A stretch of DNA of 64,000 nt from Aureobasidium sp. EXF-3400. Lineage: Eukaryota; Ascomycota; Dothideomycetes; Dothideales; Saccotheciaceae. The translations under genes were made by a program, and so were the position numbers. The notes beneath the pieces were generated by a model. The model worked only from the letters and a program-made list of their open reading frames with translations, had not been told where the DNA came from and made no database searches. Shown here piece by piece: positions 22,658 through 33,021 of the stretch (the stretch's first letter is position 1; each line of letters opens with the position of its first letter). The stretch is from positions 112,149 through 176,148 of the forward strand of contig SWBL01000065.1 in the NCBI GenBank assembly GCA_024195585.1. Reading direction: 5' to 3'.

Positions 22658-23290
22658 TCAGGTGCGGGTGCGGAAGGGAGCGTCAAATCCCTGTCAGATG
22701 TTAGAGAGAGTAACAGAGGGACAGCCTGGTGAGCCAGCTTACATAGATTGGGTTACCGTGTCTGTTGAGAACAAATACAACGTCTGGCACGGTGATGGTC
22801 TTGCGAAGTCCAGATTCTGTACAAACTTGTTAGTGATAGAGATAAGCAACAACTTTCGTGACAATTACCAAGGATGGCACAAATATCCTTGAGAAGCTAG
22901 AAGACGCGTCAGTTTCGATCATGAAAACGCAGATGTTGATGACTTACCATAGTCAATCTAGTCTTCAGAGCACCGCGAACTTCATCGTAGATGTTGGCCG
23001 AGATGCGCTTGACACCACCACGGCGAGCGAGACGACTAGAATCTCGTCAACAAAGCTCAATCTCCAAAGATCGTCGAGTTACCTACCGGATGCTTCCTTT
23101 GGTAATACCCTGAATGTTGTCGCGCAAGATCTTGCTGTTACAGCATCAGCAGGGTTGCCCACCTAGCAGTGACACCGGATTCGTACCGGTGACGCTTGGC
23201 CGTCGACTTTCCAAGTCCCTTACCACCTAGACCTGTAGCAGTTTTGCCCAAGCCTGCTGCTGGACGAGCAGTGCCAGAAGGTCGGGCCAT
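22658..23290 (-). CDS. Divergent histone H4 variant, six exons
   Basis: This is a nucleosome core histone of the H4 family that departs from the very conserved standard H4. Exons: 23290-23187, 23134-23087, 23035-22948, 22896-22869, 22816-22743 and 22690-22658; the five introns of about 51-52 nt all follow GT...AG. The product has 124 residues. The middle is near-canonical (AKRHRKILRDNIQGITK, RRLARRGGVKRIS, YDEVRG). The N-terminus is replaced and longer (MARPSGTARPAAGLGKTATG). After VRG the second half is strongly changed (LLKDICAILESGLRKTI, PDVVFVLNRHGNPIYGF). Relative to canonical numbering K8, K12, K16, K20 and K79 remain, while K5, K77 and K91 (Asn) are lost. A short extra tail DAPFRTRT follows YGF. 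A comparable intron-rich H4 variant is known in Neurospora (hH4v). The last exon is the least certain. Confidence 0.88.
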
Positions 23291-24072
23291 GATGAAGTTG
23301 ATGTTAAAGAAGATATATCGCGTCAAGAATGCCGAACAATCGATGAATAATAAAGGACGTGCCAGCGGGTGATGGACGAAGCTGGCGATCCGGAGTGAAG
23401 TGGACTCAGTGGTGTGGAAGCGGGTAGGGCTGATTTAGCCGCCCAGCTGGTGCCGAAAAGGGTAAGTGCGAGGACGATCGACCGCGTTCTTGCGTCAAAT
23501 GGTCGTTGTTACAGAGATCCGAGCAGACAACAAGCAACTCGCCAGAAGCCGACGGAGAAGAAAATAAACAAACACAAATGCAGTTGCGTCTTGTAGCTGT
23601 CCGACACGAGTTGCAGCTTTCGCTTGACGAGTTGGACCCGTAGCATCTAGCTCTTCTACTTGCCTCTACTTCCCTGCAAAGGTCCTGGCTCCTGCCTTTC
23701 CTGTTGCTATGAGGGAGGGGCTTTTTGTTGTTTGAGTCTGGTATGATATTGGAACATTATACGTTCTCCATAGTGTAGCACAGGTTCTCTAACGACCTCC
23801 GTTTTGATGCGAGTGCAGTGAACATAGCCGCTTATAGGTAAATGTGGAAGCGAGAAACACAAGTGAGTATATTATGATTGATAGAAAGAGGAATTGGGTA
23901 TCTCTGCAATTAACAAAAACGTCTTGGAGCAAAGATCCTCCTCATCAGGAAACGGAACAGAAAGGAGACAATCTCTCAGAGATTACCGTGAAGAACAGAA
24001 GAAAGAAATGCAACATGATTAGAGAATCAGCCAGAACCACCATATCAACTTCTTCTTCTTGCCATGATATCC
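23291..24072. other. Intergenic; promoter of the H4 variant
   Basis: This separates the H4-variant start (minus) from the 3' end of the next minus-strand gene. Frames at 23414-23596 and 23844-24095 are short and motif-free. Nothing else is supported. Confidence 0.5.
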
Positions 24073-25719
24073 TCATCTATCAGGATCCGAACTAGGACTC
24101 AACTCCCTGGGCCAACGATCCTTCACACCTGGCCTTGGACTTCCACACCCCCTCATCGTAGCTTCGCCTTTGACATGCATAACGAGCAAAGCCAGTGCCA
24201 AACTCGTCCACACATCGTAGCCCAAGACGTTGAAGTCAAACACACCCACTGTGCGCAAGTAACCGATTGAATCGCTATCCTCAGAGCCAGGAACGAAAAC
24301 AACAATACCGAGGAGTGTGTGAGAGACCAGGATACCGTAGAGAGGTGGAGGATCATCATCATCATCGCGACGAGGTGTGCCGATGAATGGGGGAGGGCGT
24401 TTAGGCGCATTGTCGTCGGTAGGCGCAGTCTTCCAGTGTTTGTGAAGTTTCGCAAGACGAAGCAACAGCTCGTCCTGCATGACGTTGACATCTTCATCTC
24501 TCGTCCCCGCAGAGATTTCCACAAAGGGATAATCAGGGAATTGGTTCCTGTCGTCCCACTCCGCCCATTCCATGTATCGTTTCAATTCTTTCACGATAAG
24601 TTTTTCCGGTGCCAGACCCACGGTAATCTTGTCTCTGACTTTGGGGCCGAGTTGCATGAGTCTTTCAAATTCATGTTTGGCGCGGAAATCTTTGTTGCGT
24701 GAGGAATAGATGTAGCCCTTGTGCTCGTGGTGGGCAGGCAGAAACATGCCTTCAGGCATCATGGGGAAGTCGTAGCGCCAGTCATAAGCAAAGACTGGTT
24801 CTCGGCCGCGGTTTTGAATGCGTTGGATTAGCCGGACTGTGTTTTCGGGCCAGCCGCGGGCGAGGAGTTGCTCCCTCGATACGCGTTCGTCTTCGAGACT
24901 ACCGACACGGGCGCGTGAGTCGAGGAGGATGGTGTCTTCGCCGTCTTGGGCTTCTTCGAGGAAGGATCCGAAGAGAGAAGCTTCTTTGTGGGAAGTCTCT
25001 AGTAGGGAGGAGGAGGCGTAGCCGTCAGTATGGTCGACATCCAGAGCATCGTTGTCGCTGGGGTCTGCGTCGGCAAAGACGATCAAATCCTCATCGCCAT
25101 TTCCATAGATGGGAGGAGTTGTTGGGGGAAGAACATTGATGTTATCGTCGTCGGTTTCTTCTTCAGTGCCATCAATGAGGATTTGAGGGACATTGACATG
25201 CCTGGGTAATGCGCTCTCAAGAAGTGTCCTTTGTCCAGGCAGAGGCAAGTCAGAGCGAAGAGTCGGATTGTAAATGTTGTAATCGTAGCGGATTCCATCA
25301 TCAGCATCGCCAATCTCTTCTTCTTCAGATTCGTCTTCACTGCCATATGCGGGCAAGGGATCAGAGAGAAAGTCTCTGGCATCATACTCCTTTGCCGGTT
25401 TTGCCATTTGAGCGAGTATCAGGTCTTCGCGAAGCATTCCTTCGTTGTGGAGTCTCTCTCGCCATTCATCGTGTCTGCTCCTTTTTCTGTTGTCTTCGAC
25501 CTCGAGACCTCTCTTTCTCTTCGAGCCAGTGTTTGTGTCGGCGGGTGTGAGTGGTACGTAACCATTTCCAGGGCGTCGAGGAGTGACAAAATTGGTCGGA
25601 GGAGTGCGTGAAGGTCGAGCATTGCGAGTGACGGTGGTCTTTTTCTTTGTGGTGGTAGGTTTTGGTGACAGATAGCCCCAGAAGGCGGCTGTAAGACGTT
25701 CGAACAATCGCGGTGGCAT
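24073..25719 (-). CDS. Hypothetical acidic protein, probably nuclear
   Basis: I do not recognise the protein. A single exon encodes 548 residues from ATG 25719 (MPPRLFERLTAAFWGYLSP). The first 90 residues are basic and Thr/Pro-rich, with a likely nuclear signal GSKRKRG and NRKRSRHDEW. Two acidic stretches follow at about residues 130-240 (SEDESEEEEIGDADD; EEETDDDN). The middle (about 300-430) is the most protein-like, with RGWPENTVRLIQRIQNRG, YDWRYDFPMMPEGMF and LKRYMEWAEWDDRNQFPDYPF. The C-terminal 90 residues contain a hydrophobic stretch (GILVSHTLLGIVVFVPG and WTSLALALLVMHV). It resembles the many ascomycete-restricted hypothetical proteins; no enzyme motif is visible. Codon use and an open 1.6-kb frame support a real gene. 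Confidence 0.85.
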   Translation of the reverse strand: MPPRLFERLTAAFWGYLSPKPTTTKKKTTVTRNARPSRTPPTNFVTPRRPGNGYVPLTPADTNTGSKRKRGLEVEDNRKRSRHDEWRERLHNEGMLREDLILAQMAKPAKEYDARDFLSDPLPAYGSEDESEEEEIGDADDGIRYDYNIYNPTLRSDLPLPGQRTLLESALPRHVNVPQILIDGTEEETDDDNINVLPPTTPPIYGNGDEDLIVFADADPSDNDALDVDHTDGYASSSLLETSHKEASLFGSFLEEAQDGEDTILLDSRARVGSLEDERVSREQLLARGWPENTVRLIQRIQNRGREPVFAYDWRYDFPMMPEGMFLPAHHEHKGYIYSSRNKDFRAKHEFERLMQLGPKVRDKITVGLAPEKLIVKELKRYMEWAEWDDRNQFPDYPFVEISAGTRDEDVNVMQDELLLRLAKLHKHWKTAPTDDNAPKRPPPFIGTPRRDDDDDPPPLYGILVSHTLLGIVVFVPGSEDSDSIGYLRTVGVFDFNVLGYDVWTSLALALLVMHVKGEATMRGCGSPRPGVKDRWPRELSPSSDPDR

Positions 25720-26183
25720 GATGGAAGGTGCTGTGAGAGTTCAAGTTGAGGTTCGATTGAGTGTGCGCGTGTGACTGCCGCGATGTGCGTTCAGGCAACC
25801 ACCTGGTCAAGAGCTGGAGTGGATTGGTTCAAGAAGGCAGGAGCGTGGAAGCAGTGATCGAAAGTCGAGTATTGTCGAGATCAAAGAGTGAATGCCCACT
25901 CGTCTCGACATTGAGCCTATTCATAATTGTTTCAATGGATTGTCTTTCTTTGTTACTGCCTCCTGCCAACTTCTGACAATCATGAATGCAATTTCCCCGC
26001 ATGCGGTCAGCGGTATACAGAGCTCGGACGCTCTTTCCGTTTTCGGAAGCTTATCTTATCGGGCAGGCACCTTGATGATCCAGAGTCAAAGACATATTAT
26101 CAAAACCAAAAACAGGGGGTATCATTAAAACAAATATAGCTATGAAACGCTTCACAAATGAATCAAAATCAATCCATCTCCTT
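25720..26183. other. Intergenic, no gene seen
   Basis: This contains the promoter of the minus-strand gene starting at 25719 and the 3' flank of the DDHD gene ending at 26184. Only short, overlapping frames of 70-86 codons are present. Confidence 0.5.
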
Positions 26184-28871
26184 TCATGTAGTCAGCTGTG
26201 CCTTCTTCTTGGTCGCTCTCATGCCCAATATTGTTCCATCTCTGCCAAGCCCTCTGCCACATTCCAGAACAATCATACGAACAAAGTCTTTGAGAAGCCA
26301 GTAGCTGCTATGTGCACCAAGCATCGTCAAGTACTGAATCTCCAGCGGTCCACCTCCGTACTTAAGGAAATAGTCGATCTGACCATTGTCATTAAGCAAT
26401 AGCATGCGCTGTTCAGCAATTTCTTCACGAGAGAAGTTGTGCGTCTCAAGTTCCACGTTTGAAGGTAGTCTGGGCAACTGATCTGGTCTGGTACTCGATG
26501 CACCTTCAGGTGATGAATAGAACCATGATCCAGAAGATGAGAACCATCCCGAGCTAGCTGTAGGTACCCATGCCGATTTGAGCGATGACGCATATGAGGC
26601 ATCGACTGTGGCGTTGAGACGATATGAGACCGGATCATAAGGATTGATGATGTTGTAGATGTTGTCTATAGGCAGACAACCATACGTTCCATGATTTCCG
26701 CAGATTGGCTTTCTGATCGATGACAGGTTCGCTCCAGGCTTCTGCTTACCCAGACGAGGTATCAAAGATGCTCGCTTGAGAAGCAAGAAAAAGCCAGTAG
26801 GCGAGCCGCACAAGAACAGCCCAGAGGTATTGAAGAGGAAATGATCCAGGACTGGTGAAGAGTTCAAATCAACCGTGGTCGGGTCAGCCAGCTCAGGAGG
26901 TATTGATGTTGGTTGTTTCGACAGAATGTCGACCGCCATGACACTACCAAGTGAGTGCGCGATGATGTGTACTCGTCCGTACTGGGCAAATCCTGGATTG
27001 TTTATGCACCAAAGCTTGTAGATGCGGTTGGCCTCGGCGATAACAGCTGCAATCATTTTGGGCTGGTGATCTGACAAGTAGTAAGGTACGTCAAGCATAA
27101 CATCAGACACAATATTGCGCACGGATGGCAGGGTCTCGGGTGTAATATCCTTCAGACCAAAGTCGTTCATTGCCGGGTCATCAGGAACATCCCTTTGGCC
27201 ATCCTCGAAAGACAGACTTTGACGCCAGTTGACTGGCAGAACCATGATTCCACCCATTTTCTTCCTCAGATGAGCCTTCACGCTGTCTGTACCAAGCTCT
27301 ACACTGACCTCTCGTCGGAATGCGTTGATCGCGTGGGTGAAATGGAAACTCTCCATACGTTCCGAAAGCTTCTGACCGATACCGTGGATCACGAGGACCA
27401 ACTCAGTGACCTTCGGACGCTCAGCATGAGCAAGAGCAGGATCGGACTTCTGTCGTCGATTGGGAGGTGCGCCAGATTGCGATGTAGACACGCCTTCTTC
27501 AGCCTTTGCCGCTGTAGAAGTCTTCTTGACGGGGTACAAGCGGTCATAGGCTGCTTGGTCGAAGCCACGAACAACAGGTATACCAAGTTTGCGACCTTTA
27601 CGGATATAATTCGCAAGCGGACGACGACCGTGGTAGGCTGATGGCTGCAAGTTGGGCTTCAAGATATGGGCATCGGTCGCGTTCGCATATACGACACCAG
27701 CGGTAGGGTACCATCTGGGCAGGCCGCCGCCAGAGGAGTATGCTGATGTACCAGAAGCTTTGTTATCAGGCCCATCGACGCCTGAAGCAATATCGATAAT
27801 ATCGCAGGCGACTTCGACAACATGGTCACGCTCCTTATCGGCGGAGAATGGCTCTTCATCAAAATTGGTAGAGGTCATACTACCCATCTCAGTCCTGGCA
27901 GGGTTGGGCCTACTCTCCAGCCTCTTGAACAGATCAGGCCAGAGCTTGTGCAGAATCTTTGCTTCTCCAGCAGCACCGACCTCGATGGCACTGTTGAGCT
28001 CGTCGTTCCAAGTTTCGGTCCAAGGCTGTAGCTCGGTGTAACCAGCCTCAAGCATGTTGGCAACAGGAGGCTCAACCGGGAGCATGGTGTCCTTGTAGAA
28101 CCAAGTGGCTCGTACCACCGGAGAGACATCGTTGACCGGACGCCAGTAGATGGGCTCCAAGTTGAGATCCGGCATGGCCACATGGTGTAGTCTTGACACA
28201 CCGACAGCTATCTTCGCAGAAGGCGCTTCCGGATCGGCACGTGGCTTGGGAGGAGGCTGTTTGGTTACTTCTACTGGGGGATCGTCCCACTGATAGCTGT
28301 CTCGTGGCCGAGTCTGCGGTCTGGAAGAGATTTGCTTGACTCGTTTCATAGAAGGCGCGCGAATGAAGGGAGTGCCGGTGGTATCATGAGTTTCTGCTTC
28401 TGGTGGGACGGCAGGTGGCTCGTATATGTCGGCAAGTCTGTGGCTCCTCGTCGATGCATCGCTGGTGGACGCTGGCCGACGAGCAGAAGGAGATGTACTC
28501 AGATGAGCAGAAGGAGAGGTGCTCAGGCTCAGTTCCACATTCTTCCCCTTCTCTTGTCTGGTGGTTGGCTGAGGATCTGCAGGCTTCTGCTTCTCGCCTC
28601 GCACCTCATTGTATCGGAGCAGTTTGTGCCGAAGGTCATGCCACGCCTTGTCGAGAGCGGTATTGTCGAACTCGGAAAAGGGTCTGGGTGGTAGTTTCGC
28701 ATAAGTTGTCTGGGCAGTCTGAGCTGAAGGCGGTAGAGGTGACAGCGGATCGTCTATTGTCAGCGGTGAGGTGTAGAAAAAGCGAGCCTTCACCGGAGGC
28801 GGCGCCTCGCTATGGTGCAGGATCTGGCGAATGTACTGGTTTGTTGACGATGCCATCATGTCGCCTTGCAT
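26184..28871 (-). CDS. DDHD-domain phospholipase A1-type protein
   Basis: This is a probable intracellular phospholipase of the PA-PLA1/DDHD family, which acts on phosphatidic acid or related lipids at membranes. A single exon encodes 895 residues from ATG 28871. The hydrolase core starts at LVLVIHGIGQKLSERMESFHF. The nucleophile elbow is AHSLGS (Ser near residue 638), in the usual VHIIAHSLGSVMAVDIL context. The DDHD domain follows, with NIINPYDPVSYRLN and the terminal IDYFLKYGG...HSSYWLLKD, where the conserved Asp and His lie. The first 450 residues contain Pro-rich linkers and a WWE-like N-terminal region (WFYKDTMLPVEP). Length matches fungal relatives such as yeast Yor022c. A methionine at residue 5 could be an alternative start. 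Confidence 0.92.
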   Translation of the reverse strand: MQGDMMASSTNQYIRQILHHSEAPPPVKARFFYTSPLTIDDPLSPLPPSAQTAQTTYAKLPPRPFSEFDNTALDKAWHDLRHKLLRYNEVRGEKQKPADPQPTTRQEKGKNVELSLSTSPSAHLSTSPSARRPASTSDASTRSHRLADIYEPPAVPPEAETHDTTGTPFIRAPSMKRVKQISSRPQTRPRDSYQWDDPPVEVTKQPPPKPRADPEAPSAKIAVGVSRLHHVAMPDLNLEPIYWRPVNDVSPVVRATWFYKDTMLPVEPPVANMLEAGYTELQPWTETWNDELNSAIEVGAAGEAKILHKLWPDLFKRLESRPNPARTEMGSMTSTNFDEEPFSADKERDHVVEVACDIIDIASGVDGPDNKASGTSAYSSGGGLPRWYPTAGVVYANATDAHILKPNLQPSAYHGRRPLANYIRKGRKLGIPVVRGFDQAAYDRLYPVKKTSTAAKAEEGVSTSQSGAPPNRRQKSDPALAHAERPKVTELVLVIHGIGQKLSERMESFHFTHAINAFRREVSVELGTDSVKAHLRKKMGGIMVLPVNWRQSLSFEDGQRDVPDDPAMNDFGLKDITPETLPSVRNIVSDVMLDVPYYLSDHQPKMIAAVIAEANRIYKLWCINNPGFAQYGRVHIIAHSLGSVMAVDILSKQPTSIPPELADPTTVDLNSSPVLDHFLFNTSGLFLCGSPTGFFLLLKRASLIPRLGKQKPGANLSSIRKPICGNHGTYGCLPIDNIYNIINPYDPVSYRLNATVDASYASSLKSAWVPTASSGWFSSSGSWFYSSPEGASSTRPDQLPRLPSNVELETHNFSREEIAEQRMLLLNDNGQIDYFLKYGGGPLEIQYLTMLGAHSSYWLLKDFVRMIVLECGRGLGRDGTILGMRATKKKAQLTT

Positions 28872-29967
28872 ACTTCATCTTCAGGCAGACAAGTCTGCAT
28901 CTTTGCAGCCGTGTTTTTGCTAAACTGTCCACCTGAGCATGACCCACCGTCGACTTCAACATGATCACCACGTCATTGGTCCGAGCTTGACATGTGAATT
29001 CTGTCCGCAAACATCACCATCTCGTGCCTTCCTAATCAAGTGGAATGTCTTTGCAATGCTTGCGATTCTCTGTATAATGTCTTCTGATGCTTTCGTTGCT
29101 TGCGTGTACCCATATCTTCTCGCCTTCTTTCTTATAATGGAAGAGAACAATTCAGCGCTTGAAGAGTCCTCGAATGCAAATGCGACCGCCCAAACTCCCT
29201 GAGATGCTTGCTTTCCTTTCTTGCCACACTGAAACAAAGGGTATCATATGCGTAAACCAACCATGCTGCCGCCCAAACTCTCTACCCTGAGCTTCTGATG
29301 CTGTACTTCCTTCTTTGTGTCCCTCTTCGCTTCCTCCTTCTTCGTGTTTATTGTTTGCTCAATTTCCTGGCTCGTGTTAGTTTCTGTCATAGCTAAAGAT
29401 CTGCATCAAGACTTACTTCTTTCTCAGTTGTTGTGATGTGTATGATGAGACGTGCTGCTGCTCCTTTGATGTGTTCCTATATAGGCCCTTGTGTGTATGA
29501 GGGTGTGTCGGGCATTGACGTGTGTGGGAAAAGTAGCCCACGGTCCCACGGCTGAGTGTGTTTGGTGTGTATGTGCCAAGGTGTGGAGAGGGACCGCAGG
29601 CTACAAGGAGCAGCAGCATGTCGAGAGAGTTGTGAGTCTTTGAACGAGAAGCTGTCGCTGTGATCTATGAACTTGAATCTCTGCAGCTCGTCTCAGAAGC
29701 TGGCAAGACACTCGACTCAGCTGGAACCTGCCGTGCTGTAGTCGAGCGGAACTGATTTAGACAAGATGCAGTCTTGGTGGCCGTGTGTGCGTAGAAGGCC
29801 CAGAGTGTCTTGTTTTGGTATGAGGTTCTTAGTATGGTTTGCGGTTTGTATTGTCTTGTGTCTTGCGGTATGTTTTGTGGTATTGACTGTGACATGTCTT
29901 GTGATCTGTCTTGTGATGTGGGCGTGTTTTGGGCTTTCTTGCGACAGGTCAATGTCGAAAAAGAACC
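28872..29967. other. Intergenic with a TG-rich low-complexity patch
   Basis: This lies between the start of the DDHD gene and the 3' end of the SUMO protease gene, both on the minus strand. Around 29840-29930 the plus strand is a degenerate run of TGTCTTGTG-like words. Frames here translate as Cys/Val/Phe runs and follow from that composition. I see no gene. Confidence 0.5.
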
Positions 29968-32900
29968 TCAGAGCTCGAAGTGCTTGTTAAAGCCGCCGAG
30001 GTTGAACAAAGAAACCATTGCGCGTCTAGCGAAGGGGATTTGCTCAGGCCCAAACTCATTGGTTGGGTTGCTGAGCTCGAGTGCGGAGGCGAAGCCGTTG
30101 AGGCAGGTGAAGACACCGCAGTCTGAGCCGTTGTTCTGAATGGCGCTGCGGCGATCGACTTCCTTCCATTCATCGGCGACGTATTTGTTGCCGAGCTCCA
30201 TCTCGAGCCATTGGCGTGCCAGTTTGATGTAGCGGCCGCTCTTGCGGTTGGTATCCGAGTAGCCGACGTCCAAGCTGTCGAGGTATTCGATAGTGTGGGT
30301 ATCAGGACAGATGACGAGCAGCGACCAGTGGTTTCCAGGGTTGACGGGGAAGAAGATGCGCTTACACTGCAACAACTTGTCTCCTTTGATGCCCTTTCTG
30401 CGTGACCATCTCTCGATGGCTTTGACACCGTTCTTGGTGACTGAGGAGTACCATCCGGTTATATAGGATGCGTATGGTGGTACCTTGCCTTTGGTGTGAC
30501 CGGCTTTATCGTTCATGCCATTGCACAAAGCGGTGAAGAAGCCGTTGATGATTTCGTCGTTGAGCCATCCTTCGGGCTCGCCGGTGCGGTAGTTTGCGGA
30601 ATGGAGGAGAGTAGCAAAGTCTTTGCGAGTCAAGTCGTTGCCTTCAGGAGACTTGACAATTGCTCTGCCGGGATTGGTGATGTTGAGAACTTCTGTGACC
30701 TTCTGGTCGAGTTCAGGAGGGAGATCGGAGAGGAAGAGTGCGAGTTTGGCTCTCAGCGGGGCTTCCTGGTCCTCCTCGTCTTCCTCGGTAAGTTGGATTT
30801 GGCTGACTTGTTCAGCAAATGAAGCGGCTTCTTCTTCTGAAGCGGCAATGCTCCTCTTCCAGTCAATGAGAGAGATTGCGATGTGGATGTTAGAGCCTCG
30901 ACCGGACTTGGTCTTTCCTTCGGCGTAGGACTCTGCTTGAATGCTGCGGCATGCCCAATAATGCTTTTCGGCGGAGTTTGTTGCGCTTGCTTGGTTTGTT
31001 GCGAAAGTGATGGCCTCCTGTGTCCAATGTTCAGAAGGAAGAGTTGATGACTTTGGCCAAGGTGATTCCCAATGCTCAAGCGCAGCCTGAAGACGAAGCT
31101 TTTCTGCATGGAAACTGTCGTCAGAGCTGGCGAGAAGATGGTCGGTGTAGAGGATCTCGTCATTGTCTTGGTCGAATTCATTTTCGACAGCAGGGTCGGC
31201 TTCAAGTCCTTCAGGCGCTTCATCGAAGAGCATGCGGTTGTTCTGAACTTTGCGACGTGAATCATTGAGTAATTTGGCCTTTCTGATGTCTTCGTCGCGT
31301 GCTTTGCGAATCCGATCGCGAGAATAGTTCTGGACGGGAAGGTCATCTTCGCCGTCAACGTCCATGTGGCCATCGATTTCTCCTAGACAGATGCGGAAGA
31401 AATCAAGATCGTCCTCATCGGGACCTTTGGCCGCGTCGACGGCCATGATTTGTTGACTTTCCTCCTCGGTGTGAGCAGGAGTTGATGTAAGAGCGGGTGG
31501 AATGGACGCGTCTGGTTGCGGCTGCGAGTTGTGGGGGTGGGTGGACCGTGCGCAGGCGTCCTTTCTTCCAACCTCCTCTCCATTCACTTCGTTCTGCACT
31601 TGCTTTGCAAACCAGTTTCTGCGGTCGCTGGCGTATTTTTCAAGCTCGGATATGAGTTGCTGTGATGGTCCGTCCATGATAACCGACTTTTGAACTCCAG
31701 AAGGCTTCGCAGATGCAGACTTTGTAGGTGAGCGCTTTGTAGGTGAAGCACGCTTTGATGTTGAGCGCTTTGTAGGTGAACGCTTTGCTGCCGGTGAGCG
31801 CTGCTTGACTGACGAAGTTGTGTTGTGAAGCTCAGGGACTGTCGGCAGAGCCCTCTGAACTTGTGCGGCTTCCACGGGCTCGATGCTGGCCTCCTTGATG
31901 GGCGACAAGGTAGGATCGAAACCCTTTGTGGTAGCGGCGCTGGTGGCGGTATCCACGGCTGTGACAGGGCCGGGACCACTGGCTGAGGTACCGGTATGTC
32001 CGGGCTCCCTCGCCGATTGCTGCTGTGCCTCGAGACGGTGTTGAACCGTTGTGGGAGCTTGATCGAACCCAGCAAACTTACTTCGCAGCAGTTGTGGGCG
32101 GTCGACATCGCTCTCACTCTCACTACTCTCGGCACGAGCAAGCTTGTAACGAGCGACCGGGCTCAGAGAGCGACTGGGAGAGGCCAATCGGGGGTCCAGG
32201 GACTGCCAGACAACAGGCCTAGTAGAAGCAGATTCGTACGCCTCACTGCCAGCAGCAACGGCGTACTCACCACTAACCACAGTCTCGAAAGCGCTGTGAT
32301 GACTCGAGCCGACCTGAGACTCCGTGGCCTGGTCGGTCTCAATTGATGCCACCACAGTCTCTCTCGACTCCTGACCCTCCTGGAAGTGACCGGCAGGAGG
32401 AGGGATCATGGTAGACTCCTGGGACGGTGCCACTTCGTCCAGGTTGTTGTCGGCATGCTGGCCGATGGTGACCTCTTCGTCACTCTCGTAGTCCGGAAGC
32501 TCCTCGAACTCCACGGAGCCGACACTCTGACTGACGCCAGAGGTCGCGCCGAACATACCGTGTAGGCCGCTCTGCTCAGGAGAACGGGATCTACTTGCTG
32601 CAGCCCCCTGTCTTCGGCTGCGTGAAGATCTAAGCCAACGAGTCCTGCGAAGGACTGCTGCTTCGTCGCCGAGATCAGTGACCGAAGTCATCTGCCTCTT
32701 GGGCGAAGGGGATTGAGCGTCGGCGTCATCCGACGGGTCGCGAGACCGCTTACCGCGAGTCGAGGTTGCTGAGAAAGAAGGCCTTTGGGTATGGGTAGGC
32801 GAACCCTGTGCGGTGGTGGTGCTGCTGGTGTTACTGCCAACAGGCCCGGACGAACGGGACTTCTTGACGGGTCGTGTGAACTCCCACGTCTCGCCGGACT

Positions 32901-33021
32901 CGGTCATAAAGGACTCGAGTTTGCGCTTCTCGCGCCGAGAGATGATGTTGTTGTTGTTGTTGTTGTTGTTGTTGCTGTTGCTTGAGACAGCGCGTGGAGG
33001 AGAGGCGGAAGAGTGCTCCAT
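29968..33021 (-). CDS. Ulp1-type SUMO protease (C48), intact
   Basis: This protease matures SUMO and removes it from substrates at the nucleus or nuclear pore. A single exon encodes 1017 residues from ATG 33021. The catalytic domain occupies the last 240 residues: WLNDEIINGFF, then His898 in NHWSLLVI, Asp915 in EYLDSLD, Gln962 in AIQNNGSDCG and the nucleophile Cys968. All four catalytic positions are present, in contrast to the dead relative at 5941-7442. The long N-terminus is disordered, with an Asn run near residues 16-25, basic clusters (RREKRKLE, KKSRSS) that suggest nuclear import, and a Ser/Pro/Lys repeat around residues 415-445 (SPTKRS, SPTKRST). Ulp1 and Ulp2 cannot be told apart with certainty; the C-terminal catalytic domain favours Ulp1. 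Confidence 0.95.
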   Translation of the reverse strand: MEHSSASPPRAVSSNSNNNNNNNNNIISRREKRKLESFMTESGETWEFTRPVKKSRSSGPVGSNTSSTTTAQGSPTHTQRPSFSATSTRGKRSRDPSDDADAQSPSPKRQMTSVTDLGDEAAVLRRTRWLRSSRSRRQGAAASRSRSPEQSGLHGMFGATSGVSQSVGSVEFEELPDYESDEEVTIGQHADNNLDEVAPSQESTMIPPPAGHFQEGQESRETVVASIETDQATESQVGSSHHSAFETVVSGEYAVAAGSEAYESASTRPVVWQSLDPRLASPSRSLSPVARYKLARAESSESESDVDRPQLLRSKFAGFDQAPTTVQHRLEAQQQSAREPGHTGTSASGPGPVTAVDTATSAATTKGFDPTLSPIKEASIEPVEAAQVQRALPTVPELHNTTSSVKQRSPAAKRSPTKRSTSKRASPTKRSPTKSASAKPSGVQKSVIMDGPSQQLISELEKYASDRRNWFAKQVQNEVNGEEVGRKDACARSTHPHNSQPQPDASIPPALTSTPAHTEEESQQIMAVDAAKGPDEDDLDFFRICLGEIDGHMDVDGEDDLPVQNYSRDRIRKARDEDIRKAKLLNDSRRKVQNNRMLFDEAPEGLEADPAVENEFDQDNDEILYTDHLLASSDDSFHAEKLRLQAALEHWESPWPKSSTLPSEHWTQEAITFATNQASATNSAEKHYWACRSIQAESYAEGKTKSGRGSNIHIAISLIDWKRSIAASEEEAASFAEQVSQIQLTEEDEEDQEAPLRAKLALFLSDLPPELDQKVTEVLNITNPGRAIVKSPEGNDLTRKDFATLLHSANYRTGEPEGWLNDEIINGFFTALCNGMNDKAGHTKGKVPPYASYITGWYSSVTKNGVKAIERWSRRKGIKGDKLLQCKRIFFPVNPGNHWSLLVICPDTHTIEYLDSLDVGYSDTNRKSGRYIKLARQWLEMELGNKYVADEWKEVDRRSAIQNNGSDCGVFTCLNGFASALELSNPTNEFGPEQIPFARRAMVSLFNLGGFNKHFEL
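32946..32982 (+). repeat. GTT trinucleotide microsatellite in the SUMO protease gene
   Basis: About ten GTT units in tandem on the plus strand encode the poly-Asn run near the N-terminus of the minus-strand SUMO protease. Runs like this change length easily by slippage and keep the reading frame. Confidence 0.9.
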
